Source: Typhlomys cinereus (lineage: Eukaryota > Chordata > Mammalia > Rodentia > Platacanthomyidae). From it: 64,000 bases of DNA. Positions within the stretch are counted from its first letter, which is position 1. Each line of letters opens with the position of its first letter. The notes below the pieces were generated by a model, which searched no databases, was not told the origin of the DNA, and saw only the letters and a program-made list of their open reading frames with translations. This document shows, piece after piece, positions 11,721-24,461 of the stretch. The position numbers were made by a program, and so were the translations under genes. The stretch lies in assembly GCA_023101885.1 (NCBI GenBank), contig JALPQD010000512.1:965512-1029511 (forward strand). Reading direction: 5' to 3'.

Positions 11721-14700
11721 AGTAAGATCAGAGTGAAGTTGTGACATCACAAGTGATGCTATGATTTCACAGTGGGTTAAGATGTCAGTGATAAGGCTGT
11801 GTTGTCACATGAGGCTCTAATGTGAAGGCAAAGGTGAGGCTGCAATGAGACAGTGAGTCTGTGTTGTCACTGGTAATGCTGTGATGTCACAATGAGGCTC
11901 TGATGTCAATGTGGAGACTGTGATGTCATAGTGTGTCTGTAATGTCACTGAGGCTATGTCATCATAGTGAAACTATGATATCTGTGTTGTGGCTGTGATG
12001 CCACAGTGAGGGTGTGATGACACTGTGAGGCTGTGAGGAAACAGTGAAGCTATGAAGGTCATTGGTGAAATAATGATGTCACAATGAGTCTGAGATGTCA
12101 ATTTTGAGGCTGTGTTATCAGAGGAGAGTCTGTGATATCACCGGTGATGTTGTTGTGTCACTGACAAGGCGGAAGTCACAGTGAGTTTGTAACATCACAG
12201 AGGCTGTGATGATACAGTGAAGCTGTTATGTCACAATTGTATGTAATGTCAGATGTGAAACTGTGATGTTACTAATGAAGCTACTGTGTCAGTGGCAAGG
12301 CTGAATTCACAGTGAGTTTGTGATATCACAGAGAGGCTGTGATGTCACAGTGAGGATGTTATGTCATAGTGAGAATGTGACAAGGTGAGGTTGAAATGCA
12401 AATGTGAGCATATGATATCACTGACAAGTCTGTGACATCACAGTAAGGCTTTGATGTCAGAGTTGAGGCTGTGACGACACAGTGAGGCATGATGTCAGAG
12501 GCGAGGATGTGATATCAAAATGAGGCTATGATGTCAGTGGTAAAGGTATGATGTCACAATGAGGCTGAGATGTCAGTGGTGAGAATGATGTCATAGTGAG
12601 GTTATGGCCTCACTGGTGAGGCTGTGATGTCAGTAATGAGCCTATTAGGTGACAATGACACTGTGATGTCTGTGGTGAAGGTTTGATGTCACAGTGTTGC
12701 TAGGTGGTCAGTGGTGAGGCTGTGAAGTCACAGTAAGCCTATGATATACCAGTGACCCTGTGGCATCACTGTGGAAGCTTTGAGGTCACAGCAAGGATGT
12801 AATATCAGTGGTAAGGAAGATGTCACAGGTGAGGCATGGTTTCAAGCGTGAAGCTCTGACGTCACAATCAGGATGTTGTGTCACAATGAGAATGTGATGT
12901 CACAGTGAGGCTGTGAAGTCATAGTGGCATAGTGTGGCTGTGATTTCACAGTGAGGCTATTCCCTCACAGTGAGGCAGTGATGTCAGACATTTCGCTGTG
13001 ATGTGACAGTGAGGCTGTGATGTGACAGTGATGCTGTGCTGTCACAGTGAGAGTGTGGTGTCAGTGATGAAGCCTGTTATGTGACAGTAAGGCTGTAATA
13101 TCAGTGGTAAATCTTTGATGTGACAGTGAGGCTAGGATGTCAGTGGTAAGGTTGAGACTTCATAGTGAGGCTGTGATGTCACAGTGAAGCTGTGATATCA
13201 CAGTGAAGATGTGACATCAGAGGTGAACCTGAAACATAATAGTGATCCTGTGATATCAAGGGTGAAATTGTGATGTCACAGTGAGGCTGTGATGACAGAG
13301 GTGTGGCTGTGATGTCACAGTGATGCTGTTATGTAACAGTGATGCTGTGGTGACAGAGGTATGGCTGTGATATCACAGTGATGCTGTTATGTCACAGTAA
13401 GGCTGTGATGACACAGAGAAGCTCTGATGTCAGTAGTGATTGTATGAGATGGCAGTGAGGCTCTGAAATCACAGTGAGGCTGTGAAGTCACAATGAAGCA
13501 AGCTCTCATGTCAGTGTGTAAGCTTTGAGATCACAATGAGGCTGTAATATCAGTGTCAAGGCCAATGTCACAGGTGAGGCTTTTTTTCAATGGTGAACCT
13601 CTGATGTCACAGTGAGGCTGTTGTGTCACACTGAAGCTGTGATGTCCAAATTGAGCCTGTGATGTCACACTGAAGCTGTGATGTCCAAGTTGAGCCTGTG
13701 ATGTCACAGTGAGACTGTGATGTCATCAGTGAGGTTATGATATCAATGGTGAGGCTGTCGTTTCAGGTTCAAGGCTGATGTCACAGTTATTTTGTGATAT
13801 CACAGAGAGGCTGTGATATCACAGTGAGGTTGTTATCTCACAATAATGATGTGACATCAGATATGAAGCTGAAATATAAGAGTGAGCCTGTGATGTCAGT
13901 GGTGTGGCATTGATGTCACTGTGAGGCTGTGATGTCAGTGTTTAGGCTGTGATTCCACAGCAAGGCTTTGATGTCACAGTGTGGCTATGATGTAATATTG
14001 AGGCTGTGCCCTTACAGTTACTTTGTGTTGTCAGAGTTGTGGCTGTAATATGGCTGTAGTGTCACAGTGATTCTGTGCTATCACAATGAGGTTGTTGTGA
14101 CAGTGAGGCTCTGATGTCAGTGGTGATTCTACGAGGTAACAATGGAGCTCTGACGTCAGTGGTGATTCTGTGATTACACAGTGCATTTAGGATGTCAGAG
14201 GTGAGGTTCTTCAGTCACAGCGAGGCTGGGATGTGATGTCAGAGGTGAGGCTGCAATGGGACAGTGAGGCTGTGTTATCACTGGTGGTGCTGTGATGTCA
14301 CAGTGAGGCTGTGATGTCAATATGGAGGTTGTGATCTGAGAAGTGTAGCTGTGATGTTACCAGTGAGGTTGTTGTGTTAGAGGCAAGGCTGAAATCACAG
14401 TGAATTTTGTGACATCATATAGAGGCTTTGATGTCACAATGAGGCTATTATGTCACAGTGAGGTTGTGATATCAGAAGTGAGGCTGAAAAGTAACAGTTA
14501 GCCTGTGATGTCAGTGGTCATGATATGACATGACAGTGAGGCTGTGATGAGAGTTGAACCTGGGATGTCACAGTGAGGTTAGGATGTCACTGTGGAAGCT
14601 GTGAGTTCACAGTTAACCTCTAATATCAGTGGCAAGGCTGAGACATCACAGTGAGACTGTGATGTCAGAGTTGAGGCTGCGATGTGAGAGTGAGGCTGTG

Positions 14701-17700
14701 AAGTCACTGCCATGATGGATGTCAAAGTGAGGCTATAATGACACTGTGGAGGCAGTGATGTCACAATGTGGCTGTGTTGTCACAATTAGGCTGTGATATT
14801 ACAATGAAGTGTGCTGACACAGTGAGTTTGTGATAACACAGTAAGGTTATAATATCAGAGGTGATGTTTTGTTGACACCAAGAAGCTGTGATGTCAGTGG
14901 CGATGGTATGAAGTCATAATGAGGCTGAGATGTCAGTGGTGAGAATGATGTCATAATGAGGTTATGATGTCTGGTGAGGCTATCATCTCCATGGGGAGGC
15001 TATTATGTGACGTGATGCTCTGATGTCTGTGGTAATGCTTTGATGTCATAGTAAGGCTAAGATGTCAGTGGTAAGGCTGTGAAGTCACAATGAGGCTATG
15101 ATGTTATTGTGGAAGTTTTGAGTTCACTGAAGTTTTAATATCAGTGGTAAGGCTGATGTCACAGGTGAAGCTTGGTTTCAATGGCAAAGGTCTAAAATCA
15201 CAGTGAGACTGTTGTGTCACACTGAGGCTGTGATATCACAGTGAGGCTATGGTCAGAGGTGTCACCATGAGACTGATGTCACCATGAGGCTGAGATGTCA
15301 GTGGAAAGGATGATGTCATAGTGAAGTTATGAACTTACTGGTGAAGATGTTCCCTCACAGTGAGGCTGTGGTGTCAGAGGTGTGCCTGTGATGTTACAGT
15401 TAGGCTGTGATGTCAATGTGGAGGATGTGATATCATAAAGAGGCTGGGCCATCAATGAGGCTATGATGCCTGAGGTGTGGTTGTGATGTCACACTGAGGC
15501 TGTTATGTCACATAAGGCTATGATGTCAGAGGTGAGCATGTGATGTTACTATGAGAGTGTGATGTCATAGTGAGGATGTTATGTTAGACGTGAGGCTGTG
15601 AGTTCACCAGCGAGGCTGTTGTACAAGTGGCAAGGTAGAAGTCATTGAGTTTATGACATCAAAGAGAGTCTGTGATGTTACAGTGATGCTGTGATGTTAC
15701 AGTGATGCTGTGATGACATAGTGAGGCTCTGATGTCAGTGATGATTCTATGAAATGACAGTGAGGCTGTGACGTCTGTGGTGATTGTGTGATATCAGATT
15801 TGAGGCTACACTGTCATACTGAGGCTGTGATGTAATGCTTTGATGTCACAGTGAGTCTATGATATCACTGTGGAGGATGTGATGGCACAGTGTGGCTGTG
15901 ATGTCAAAGTGATATTGTACCCTCACAGTGAGGCTGTGATGTCAGAGTTTGTGACTGTGATGTCACAGTGAAGCTGTGATGACACAGTGAGCCTCTGATG
16001 TCAGTGGTGATTCTATGAGAGGACAGGGAGGCTGTGACATGAGTGGTGATGAAATGAGGTCACAGGAAGTCTATGGTGCCAACGTGGTAGCTGTGATGTC
16101 ATTGTGGCTGTGATGTCACATAAAGCTGTCATGTTCTAGTGAATCTGTGAAGACACAGTAAGTCTGTGATAAAACAGTGAGTGTATGATGTGATGAAAGA
16201 GGTGAATCTATGATGTCAGTGAGGTTATGTTGTCACAGTGAGGTTGTGATGTCAATGTGGAGGTTGTGATGTCCCAGTTTGTATGTGATGTCAGAGTGAG
16301 GCTCAGACATGCAAGTGAAGTTGTGATGTTAGACATGTGGCTGTGATGTCACAGTGAGGCTGTGATGACACTATGAGGCTGTGAAGTCAGAAGTGAGTCT
16401 GTGATGTCACTGAGGCTGTGATGTCCGCAGTGAAGGTATGATGTCACAATGAGTCTGAGATGTTAGTGGCGAGAATGATGTCACAGTGAATTTATGGTGT
16501 TACAGGTGAGACTATGATTTCAGTGGTAAGCTTATAATATGACAGTGAAGCTGTGATGTCTATGGTGAAGCTTTGATGTGACAGTGAGACTAAAATGTCT
16601 TTGGTAAGATTGTGAAGTCACAGAAAGGCTGTGATGTCACACTGAGGCTATAATGTCACCGTGGAAGCTGTGAGGTTTCAGTGAGGCTGTGATGTCACAC
16701 TGAGGTTATGATGTCACTGTGATGGCTGTGATGTCCTTGAGTGGTTGAGAAGTCACAGTGAGGCTGCAGCTTCACAGTGAGTCTGTGATGTCAGAGGTGT
16801 GGCTGTGATGGTACAGTGAGACTGTGATGTCACAGTGAGGTTTGGACTTCATTGGAGAGTCTGTGCCATCAAGTTAGGCTGCAATGTCACAGTGAGGCTG
16901 TGATGACAGAGTTTGCCTGCGCCCTCTCAGTGATGCTATGATGTCAGAAGTGAGGCTGTGATGTCACCATGAGCCTGTGATGTCAGTGGCGAATGTGTGA
17001 TATCACAATAAAGCTAAAATGTCAGGGGTAAAGATATGATGTCACTATGAGGCTGAGATGTCAGTGGCAAGAATGATGTCATAGTGAGGTTATGATCTCA
17101 CTGGTGAGGCCATGATGTCAGTAGTGAGTCTATTGTGTAACAGTGAGACAATGATGTCACAGTGAGACTGTGAGGATGCAGTGAGGCTCTGATGTCAGTG
17201 GTGATTCTAAGAGATGACAGTGAGCCTGCGATATCAATGATGATGCTGTGATTTCACAGTGAGGATAGGTTGTGATAGGTGAGGCTGTATCTACACAGTG
17301 AGGCTGGGTTGTCATGTCAGAGGTGAAGCTGCAATGTGACAGTGAGGCTGCGTTGCCACTTGTGATGTTGTGATGTCACAGTGAAGCTGTGATGTCAATG
17401 TGGAGGTTGTGATGTCACAGTGTGGCTGTGATGGAACAATGAGGCTGTGCCATCAGAGTGAGGCTGTGCTTTCACAGTGAGGTCGTGATGTCAGAGGTAT
17501 GGCTGTGTTGTCACAGTGATCCTGTGATGTCACAGAAAGGCTGTGATGACACAGTGAGGCTCTGATATTGCTGGTGATTCTACAAGATTACAGTGAGGTT
17601 GTGACATCATTGGTAATGCTGTGATTTCACAGCGAGGTTAGGATGTCAGTGGTGAGGCTGTGCCGTCACATTGAGCCTATGATGTGATTTCAGAGGTGAG

Positions 17701-19515
17701 GATTCGATGTGATAATGAGGCTGTCTTGTCACTGGTGAGGCTGGAAAGTCACAGTGAGGCTTGATATCTGTAGTGAATCTTCGATATGACAGTGAGGCTG
17801 GAATATCAGCTGTGAGACTGTGAAGTCACAGTGAGGTTGTGATATTTCAGTGAGGCGTGATGTCACTGTGGAAGCTGTGAGGTCACAGTGAGACTGTAAT
17901 ATCAGTGGCAAAACTGATGTCACAGGTGAGGCTTGGTTTCAATGGTAAACTCTGATGCTACAGTGAGGTTGTGCTGTCACAGTGAGGCTATGATGTCAGA
18001 GGTTAGCCTGTGATGTCACTTTGAGAATATAACGTCACAGCGAAGCTGTGATGTCAGAGGTCAGACTGTGATGTCTCTTGTGAGGCTGTTGTTTCAGTGG
18101 CAAGGCTGAAGTCACAGGGAGTTTATGACATCACAGAGAGGCTGTGTTGTCACAGTGAGGCTATTAAAGCACAATGAGGGAATGATTTCAGTGATGGGGC
18201 TGAAATGTAATGGTGAGGCTATGGTGTCAGTGGTGAGTCGGTGTGCACCACTCAGTGACAATCCAGCTTCATTATCACAGCCTTACACTGAGGTTGTCAA
18301 CTCAGATTTAAAGCTGCGATGTTACAGTGAGGTTGTGATATCAATGAGGATGCAGTGATGTCACAGTGAGACTATAATGTTAGTGTGGAGGCTGTGATGT
18401 AAGAGGTGTGGCTGTGATGTCACAGTGAGGCTGTGATGTCAGTGTGGAGGCTGTGATATAAGACTATGGCTGTGACATCACTGTGAGGCTGCATTTTCTG
18501 AGTTGTGGCTGTCATGTCACAGTGAGGTTGTGATGTCACAGTGAGGCTGTAATGACATGGTGAGTCTCTGATGATACAGTGAAGGTATGATGTTAGAGGT
18601 GAGGCTGTGTTGTCATCATAAGGGTGTGATGTTAGTGGTGAGGGTGTGATGTCACAATGAGTCCTAGACGTCAATGGCAAGAATGATGTCACAGTGAGGT
18701 TATCAATTCACAGGTGAGGCTATGATGGGACACCTATTATGGGACAGTGACACTGTGATGTCAGTGGTGAAGCTTTGATGTCACAGTGAGGTTAAGATGT
18801 CAGTGGTGAAGCTGTGATGTCTGGTGAGGCTGAACCATCACAGTGAGGTTGTGATGTTTTGTCAGAAATGAGGCTGAGATGTGGCAGTGAGGCTGTGTTT
18901 TCACTGGTGATGTCATGACATCACAGTGAGTCAATGATGTCACTGTGAAGGCTGTGATGGCAAAGTGTGGCTTTGATATCACATTGACAGTGTGCCATCA
19001 CAGTGATGGTGTGCTGTGCTGTCAATGTGAGGCTTTGATGACACAGTGTGGCTATGATGTCACACTGAGGCTGTACCCTCACAGTGAGGCTTTAAGTCAG
19101 AGATTTTTCTGTGATGTCACAGTGAGGCTGTGATGACACAGTGAGGCTGTAATGACAGAGTGAGAGTATGATGACATAGGTGAGGCTGTGATGTCATCAT
19201 GAGGCTGTGATGTCTGTGCTGAAGGTACGATGTCAAAATGAGACTAAGTTGTCAGTGATGAGAACGTTTCATAGTGAAGTTATGATCTTACTGGCGAGAC
19301 TATGATGTCAATGGTGAACCTCATGTGACAGTGATGCTGTGATGTCTATTCTGAAACTTTGATGTCATAGTGAGACTAGTATGACAGTGGTGAGGCTGTA
19401 AGTCACAGTGAGGCTCATGTCAGAGATGAAGTAGTGATGACATAGTGAAGCTCTAATGTCAGTGGTGATTCAATGCATGACAGTGAGGATGTGACAGCAG
19501 TGGTGATGCTGTGAT
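11721..19515 (+). repeat. Minisatellite B, left domain (19-bp unit)
   Basis: Tandem array of a 19-bp unit close to GAGGCTGTGATGTCACAGT, with scattered 10-20% or greater divergence and indels. A higher-order period near 0.58-0.60 kb (about 31 units) is visible. The landmark GAGAATGATGTCA occurs at 12581, 14941, 16471, 17069, 18679 and 19260 (degenerate), with spacings 2360 (about four periods), 1530, 598, 1610 and 581. A second landmark, TTGGTTTCAATGG or close variants, occurs near 12841, 13575, 15173 and 17935. Apparent frames such as 18125-18358 and 18420-18692 are repeat translations. No host gene is visible. Confidence 0.95.
12857..12864. other. Perfect CRE-like octamer in array B
   Basis: TGACGTCA, the palindromic CREB/ATF consensus, occurs here and again at 14151-14158. 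Most units of the array carry TGATGTCA at this place, one C-to-T step away. This is a sequence match only; nothing shows that it is bound. Confidence 0.4.
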
Positions 19516-19540
19516 TTCACTGTGACATCACAGCATCACC
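19502..19540. repeat. Inverted-repeat junction, left end of inverted block
   Basis: GGTGATGCTGTGAT at 19502-19515 is the exact reverse complement of ATCACAGCATCACC at 19527-19540, with an 11-bp spacer. Units to the left read GAGGCTGTGATGTCACAGT and units to the right read its reverse complement, so the orientation switch lies in the spacer. This is the left breakpoint of the inverted block. Confidence 0.9.
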
Positions 19541-21483
19541 CGTGACAATACAACTTCACTGCTTCATCACAGCATCACCTTTGACATCACATGACAGCCT
19601 CATTTTGATGGCGTAGTCTATCCACTCACATCCTAACCTCACTGTGAAATCACAGAATCAACACTGATGTCAAAGCCTCACTGTCATCTGATAGAACCAT
19701 CATGAATATCAGAGCCTCATGATGTCATCACAGCCTCACTGTGACTTCACAGCCACAACTCTGACATCACTGCCTCACTGTGACATCACAGACTCATCAC
19801 TGACCTCACATGATCACTGTTATGTTTCGGCTGAACATGTGATGTCACACCCACACTGTGACATTACAGAATCACTGTGAAATCACAGCCTCTCTGGGAC
19901 GTCACAAACTCACTGTGACTTCAGCCTTTCCACTGACATCACAGACTCACTGTGACAACAGAGTCTCATGGTGACAGTACAGGCTTACCTCTGATACCAT
20001 AGTTTCACTGTGACATCATATCCTCAGTGTGACACACAGCCTCGCTGATATCAGAACTTCACCATTGAAACCATGCCTCACAGGACACCAGCCTAACGAC
20101 TGATATTACATCTTATTGTGACCTCACAGCTTCCACAGTGACCTCACAGCCTCACAGTGACTTCACTGCCTCACCACTGACATCCTAGCCTCACTGTGAC
20201 ATCAAAGCTTTACCACAGACATCACAGCCTCACTCTTGCACAACAGGCTCACCACTGACATCATAGCATGACCAGTGAGATCATAATCTCACTTTGACAT
20301 CATTCTCTCCACTGATAACTCAGCCTTATTGTGACACCATAACTTCACCAGTGATATCTCAGCCATATTGTGACTTCATGCTTTCACCGCTGACATCACA
20401 ATCTCATGGTGACATCACAACCTCACCTCTGACTTCACAGCCTCACAGTATCATCACAGCCTCACTATTTCATCACAGCATCACTATTACATCACAGCTA
20501 CACTGTGACATCACAGTCTCCACATTGACATCATATCCTCACTGTGTTGTTACAGCCTCTCCACTGATATCACATGTTCACTATTATACTCAGCATCACC
20601 TCTGATTTCACACCCTAACCATGACATATCACCATCATTGTGACATCACAGATGCTCAGACATCACAAACTCACTGTGACTTCAGACTTGCCACTGATAT
20701 TATATCCTCATTGTGAACTCACAGCTTCCATAATAACATCATAGACTCACTGTCACTTCACAGCCTCACTACTGTCATCCTAGCCTCACTGTGACATCAA
20801 ATTTTCACCACAGACATCAGAGCATCACTCTCACACAATAGGTTCACCACTGACATCATATCCTCAGTAGTAAGATCATACCCTCACTACAACATCATTC
20901 TCACTACTAACATCTCAGCCTTACTATGACATGATACCTTCACCACTGACATCTCAGGAATATTGTAATTTCATACCTTCACCACTGACATCACAGCCTC
21001 ATGGTAATATCACAACCTCAACTCTGTCCTCATAGCCTCACAGTGTCATCACAGCCTCACTATATCATCACAAACTCCCTGTGATATCACAGTCACACTG
21101 AGACATCAGAGCCTCCACATTGACATCACAGCCTCATTGTATCATCACAGTCTTACCACTGATATGACAGGCTCATTATTATGTTTCAGCCTCACCTCTG
21201 ATGTCACACCAAAACAGTGACATAACATCATCACTGTGTCATCACAGATGCTTTGATGTCACAAACTGACTGTGACTTCAGCCTTGGACATCCTAACCTC
21301 ATTGGGAAATCACAGCATCAGCACTGACCTCACAGCCACACTGTCATTTCATAGAATCCCCACTGATATCAGAGCCTCAGTTTCATCACAGCCTCACTAT
21401 GAAATCATAGTCTCATGGTGACATCACAGGCTCAACTCTGACAACATAGCTTTACCAGGACTTCAAAACCTCACTGTCACTTC
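19516..21483 (-). repeat. Inverted block of minisatellite B (about 1.97 kb)
   Basis: Here the 19-bp unit is in reverse orientation (ACTGTGACATCACAGCCTC). Read on the minus strand it has the left-domain higher-order structure: the reverse complement of the GAGAATG landmark occurs at 20301 and 20896, 595 bp apart, and the GGTTTCAATGG landmark lies near 20058. It therefore derives from the left domain. The frame at 20294-20605 is a repeat translation. An inversion, or an inverted duplication of left-domain sequence, explains it. Confidence 0.9.
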
Positions 21484-21493
21484 ACAGTGAGGT
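21468..21493. repeat. Inverted-repeat junction, right end of inverted block
   Basis: ACCTCACTGT at 21468-21477 is the reverse complement of ACAGTGAGGT at 21484-21493, with a 6-bp spacer. Unit orientation returns to plus immediately afterwards. Confidence 0.85.
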
Positions 21494-23890
21494 CACTGTG
21501 AGGCTGTGATATCTGTGCGAAGATTGATGTCACAGTGAGGCAGTGATGTCACATGTGAGGCTGTGGTGTCACGGTTTATGATGTCAAAGGCTATGATGTC
21601 ACTGCTGAGGCTGTCATGTTACTGTGAGCCTGTGCTATCTGTGGCATCATCGCAAGCCCAGGTAGGATAGAAGTGGTGAGGCTATGAAGTCACAGTGTGG
21701 TTGCGATGTCATCATGAGGCTGTGATGTCACAGTGAGGCTGTGAGGTCAAAGTGCAGCTGTGAGGTCAGTAGCTATGCTGTGATTTCAGAATCGAGACTG
21801 ATGTGAGAGATGAGGCTGAGATGTCACATTGATGACATGATATAACTTGTGAGGCTGTGATGACACAGTGAGGTTATGATGTCACCATGTGGCTGCGGTG
21901 TCAATGGTGAGGCTGTAATATCACAGTGGGCCTGCCCTATCAGTGGTGAGGCTGTGATGTCACAGTGAGTCTGTGCTGGCACAGTATGCCTGTGATGTCA
22001 CAGTGAGGTTGTGATGTCACAGTGAGATTTTGAAGTCAATAGTGACACTGTGATGTCACAGTGAGTCTGTCATGTTTCAGTGAGCCTGGAGATCAGTGAG
22101 GCTGTGGTATCATAATGAGGCTGGGTAAGATGTCAGTGATGAGGGTGTGATGTTGCATTAAGGCTATCATTTCAGAGGTGAGTCTCTGATGTCATAGTGA
22201 TGCTGTTATGTCACTTTGAGGCTGTGATGTTACCATGAGCTTGTGATATCAAAGTAAGGCTGTGATATCAGTGGTGATAGACTGTGACATCACAGTTTAG
22301 TTGTGATTTCAGTGATTAGGCTGTGATGTCAGAAATGAGACTGATGTCAGTGATGAGGCTGAGATGTCACAGTGAGACTGGCATGTCACTGGTGATGTTA
22401 TGATGCCAACATGAGGCTTTGATATTACTGTGTGGCTGTGATGATACCATGAGCCCGTGATGTCACAGGAAGTTGGTGATGTCACAGTGGAGGCTGTGAG
22501 ATCACAATGAGACTGTGATATCAGAGGCAAGGCTGATATTACAGTGAGGCTATGATGTCAGTGGTGATGCTCTGGTGTCAAATGAGGTTGTGATGTCACT
22601 GGTGAAAGTGTGATGTCACAATAAGACTGGAATGCCAGTGGTGAGAAAGATATCACAGTGAGTCTACGATGTCACTGGTGAGGCTATGATGTCAGTGGTG
22701 AACCTATTATGTGACAGTGACACTGGTGAGGCTGTGATGTCAGTGGTGAACCTATTATGTGACAGTGACACTGGTGAGGCTGTGATGTCAAAGGCTGTAT
22801 TGTCATTGGTATGGTATTGATGTGAGTGTTCTGACTAATGTCAGTGGTGATGTTGATGTCACAGTTGAGGCTATGCTCTCACTGATGAGGTTGTGATGTC
22901 ACACTGAGTCTGTCATGTCACTGTGAAAGTTGTATGTCACTGTGGGCTGTCATGTCACCATGAGGTGATATCACTCTGGAAGCTGGGATATCACAGTGAG
23001 GCTGTGATGTCAGTGGAAAGACTCATATCGCAATGAGGCTATGATGTACCAGATGAGCCAGTGTTGTCAGTGTGAAGGCTGTGAGTTCACTGTGAGTCTT
23101 TGATGTCACAGTGATGCTGTGATGTGAGGTATGAATCTATGAGTGAGGCTGTGACTTTAGGTTGATGCTTGGATTTCACAGTGAGTTTAAGATGTCACTA
23201 GTGAGTTTAGGCTGTGCAGCCACACTGAGGCTGTGATGTCAGAGGCGAGACTCTGATATCACTGTAAGACTGTCATATCAGTGATGAGGCTGTGATGTCA
23301 CAGTGAGGTTGTGCTGGCACATTGTGGCTTTGATGTCACAGTGAGGTTGTGATGTCAGTAGTGATATCACAGAGAGACTGGCATTTGTGAGGCTGTATTT
23401 TCACTGGTGAGGCTCTAACATTACAGTGAGTTTATTGTGTCAAACTGGCTGTGATGTCACAATGATGCTCTGATATCAGAGGTGAAGCTTTATGTCACAG
23501 TGATGCTTTGATGGCATGTATAACTGTGATGTTACAATGAGGCTGTGATGTTACAGTGAGGTTGTGCTGGCACATTGTGGCTTTGATGTCACAGTGAGGT
23601 TGTGGTGTCAGTAGTGACATCACACAGAGACTGTCATTTGTGAGGCTGTATTGTCACTGGTGAGTCTTTAATGTCACAATGAGTTTATTGTGTCAAACTG
23701 AGGCTGTGTTGTCTCAGTGAGGCTATCATGTCAAAGGTGAAGCTTTATGTCACAGTGATGCTTTGATGGCCCAGTATGGCTATATTATCACAATGAGGCT
23801 GTCATGTCACTGTGAGTTTGTGATGTCACTGGGGAAGTAGTGATGTCATAGTGAGGTTGTGATGTAAATAGTGACACTGTGGTGTCACAA
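21484..23890 (+). repeat. Minisatellite B, right domain, first segment
   Basis: The 19-bp array resumes in plus orientation but with a different set of landmark variants, such as GTGAGAAAGATGTCATAGTG, GTGTTCTGACTAATGTCAG and CACTGTGGGCTGTCATGTCACC. The right domain therefore amplified from a different higher-order template than the left domain. The segment ends where an antisense LTR is inserted. Confidence 0.93.
22683..22778 (+). repeat. 48-bp tandem duplication in array B
   Basis: A 48-bp block containing GTCAGTGGTGAACCTATTATG is present twice in a row (period 48; landmark at 22691 and 22739) with almost no difference. The same block occurs once at the homologous places of other higher-order copies, so this duplication is local and recent. 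Confidence 0.85.
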
Positions 23891-24461
23891 TGTATTAGTC
23901 AAGTTCTCTATTGATACCGAATCAACACAATGAATATATATATAATGTATAATATAATAATAATATAATATATAATATATATATAATGTATGTAATGTAT
24001 TGAGTTGGCTTACAGTATGGCCAAGGTAGTCCAACACTGGCTGCCAGTAGCTGAGGTAGTCTAACGATGGCTGCCAGTAGCTGAGGTCATCTACTGATGG
24101 CCAGTAGCTGCTCAGTTCGGTAGCCAAATGGGTTGTAGTTGAATGCTAGAGAATTCCTGGAGTCTTTAGTCTAGCTGACAACAACTTAGTGGGTTGGAAG
24201 GCTAGAGGGTCGAAGAAACTGGGCGGCCAGAAGGAAAAGCAATTCCTAGCACATCTGCAGTAAGGTTTAAGTTCCCTTTAGTGGCTCCTTTTTATATTAT
24301 GCAGTACTGGAAGGATCCTATGAGAGATTTGGAGGTATTGATAGGATCTAGGGTAGGTACAATCCTATCAAGTGGTCTCAGTTGATCATTTCCAGAGGTG
24401 GTCTCAACCCATCTTAGTTAATACTGGGTGTGTCAAGTTGACACCCAGGTTAACTATCACA
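23891..24461 (-). mobile_element. Antisense MaLR-type LTR in array B
   Basis: A 571-bp non-repeat island. On the minus strand it begins TGTGATAGTTAACCTG, soon followed by TGTCAACTTGACAC, and ends GAACTTGACTAATACA, the typical head and tail of MaLR/MLT-type LTRs. The flanks are CACAA (23886-23890) and CACAG (24462-24466), a 5-bp duplication with one change. Related array copies near 27810 and 29565 show the uninterrupted pre-insertion phrase (CCCAGGGAGGCTGTCATG or a close variant). An AT-rich (TA)n tract at about 23,933-23,997 lies near its 3' end. It belongs to a different LTR subfamily from the one at 25138. The minus-strand frame at 23885-24127 is not a gene. Confidence 0.75.

Noticed and set aside
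18125..18692. Opposed frames of 77 and 90 codons in array B, and similar frames at 20294-20605, 37214-37480 and 38499-38756
   Set aside because: The 19-bp satellite happens to leave some phases open. There is no domain, no start context and no conservation between higher-order copies.
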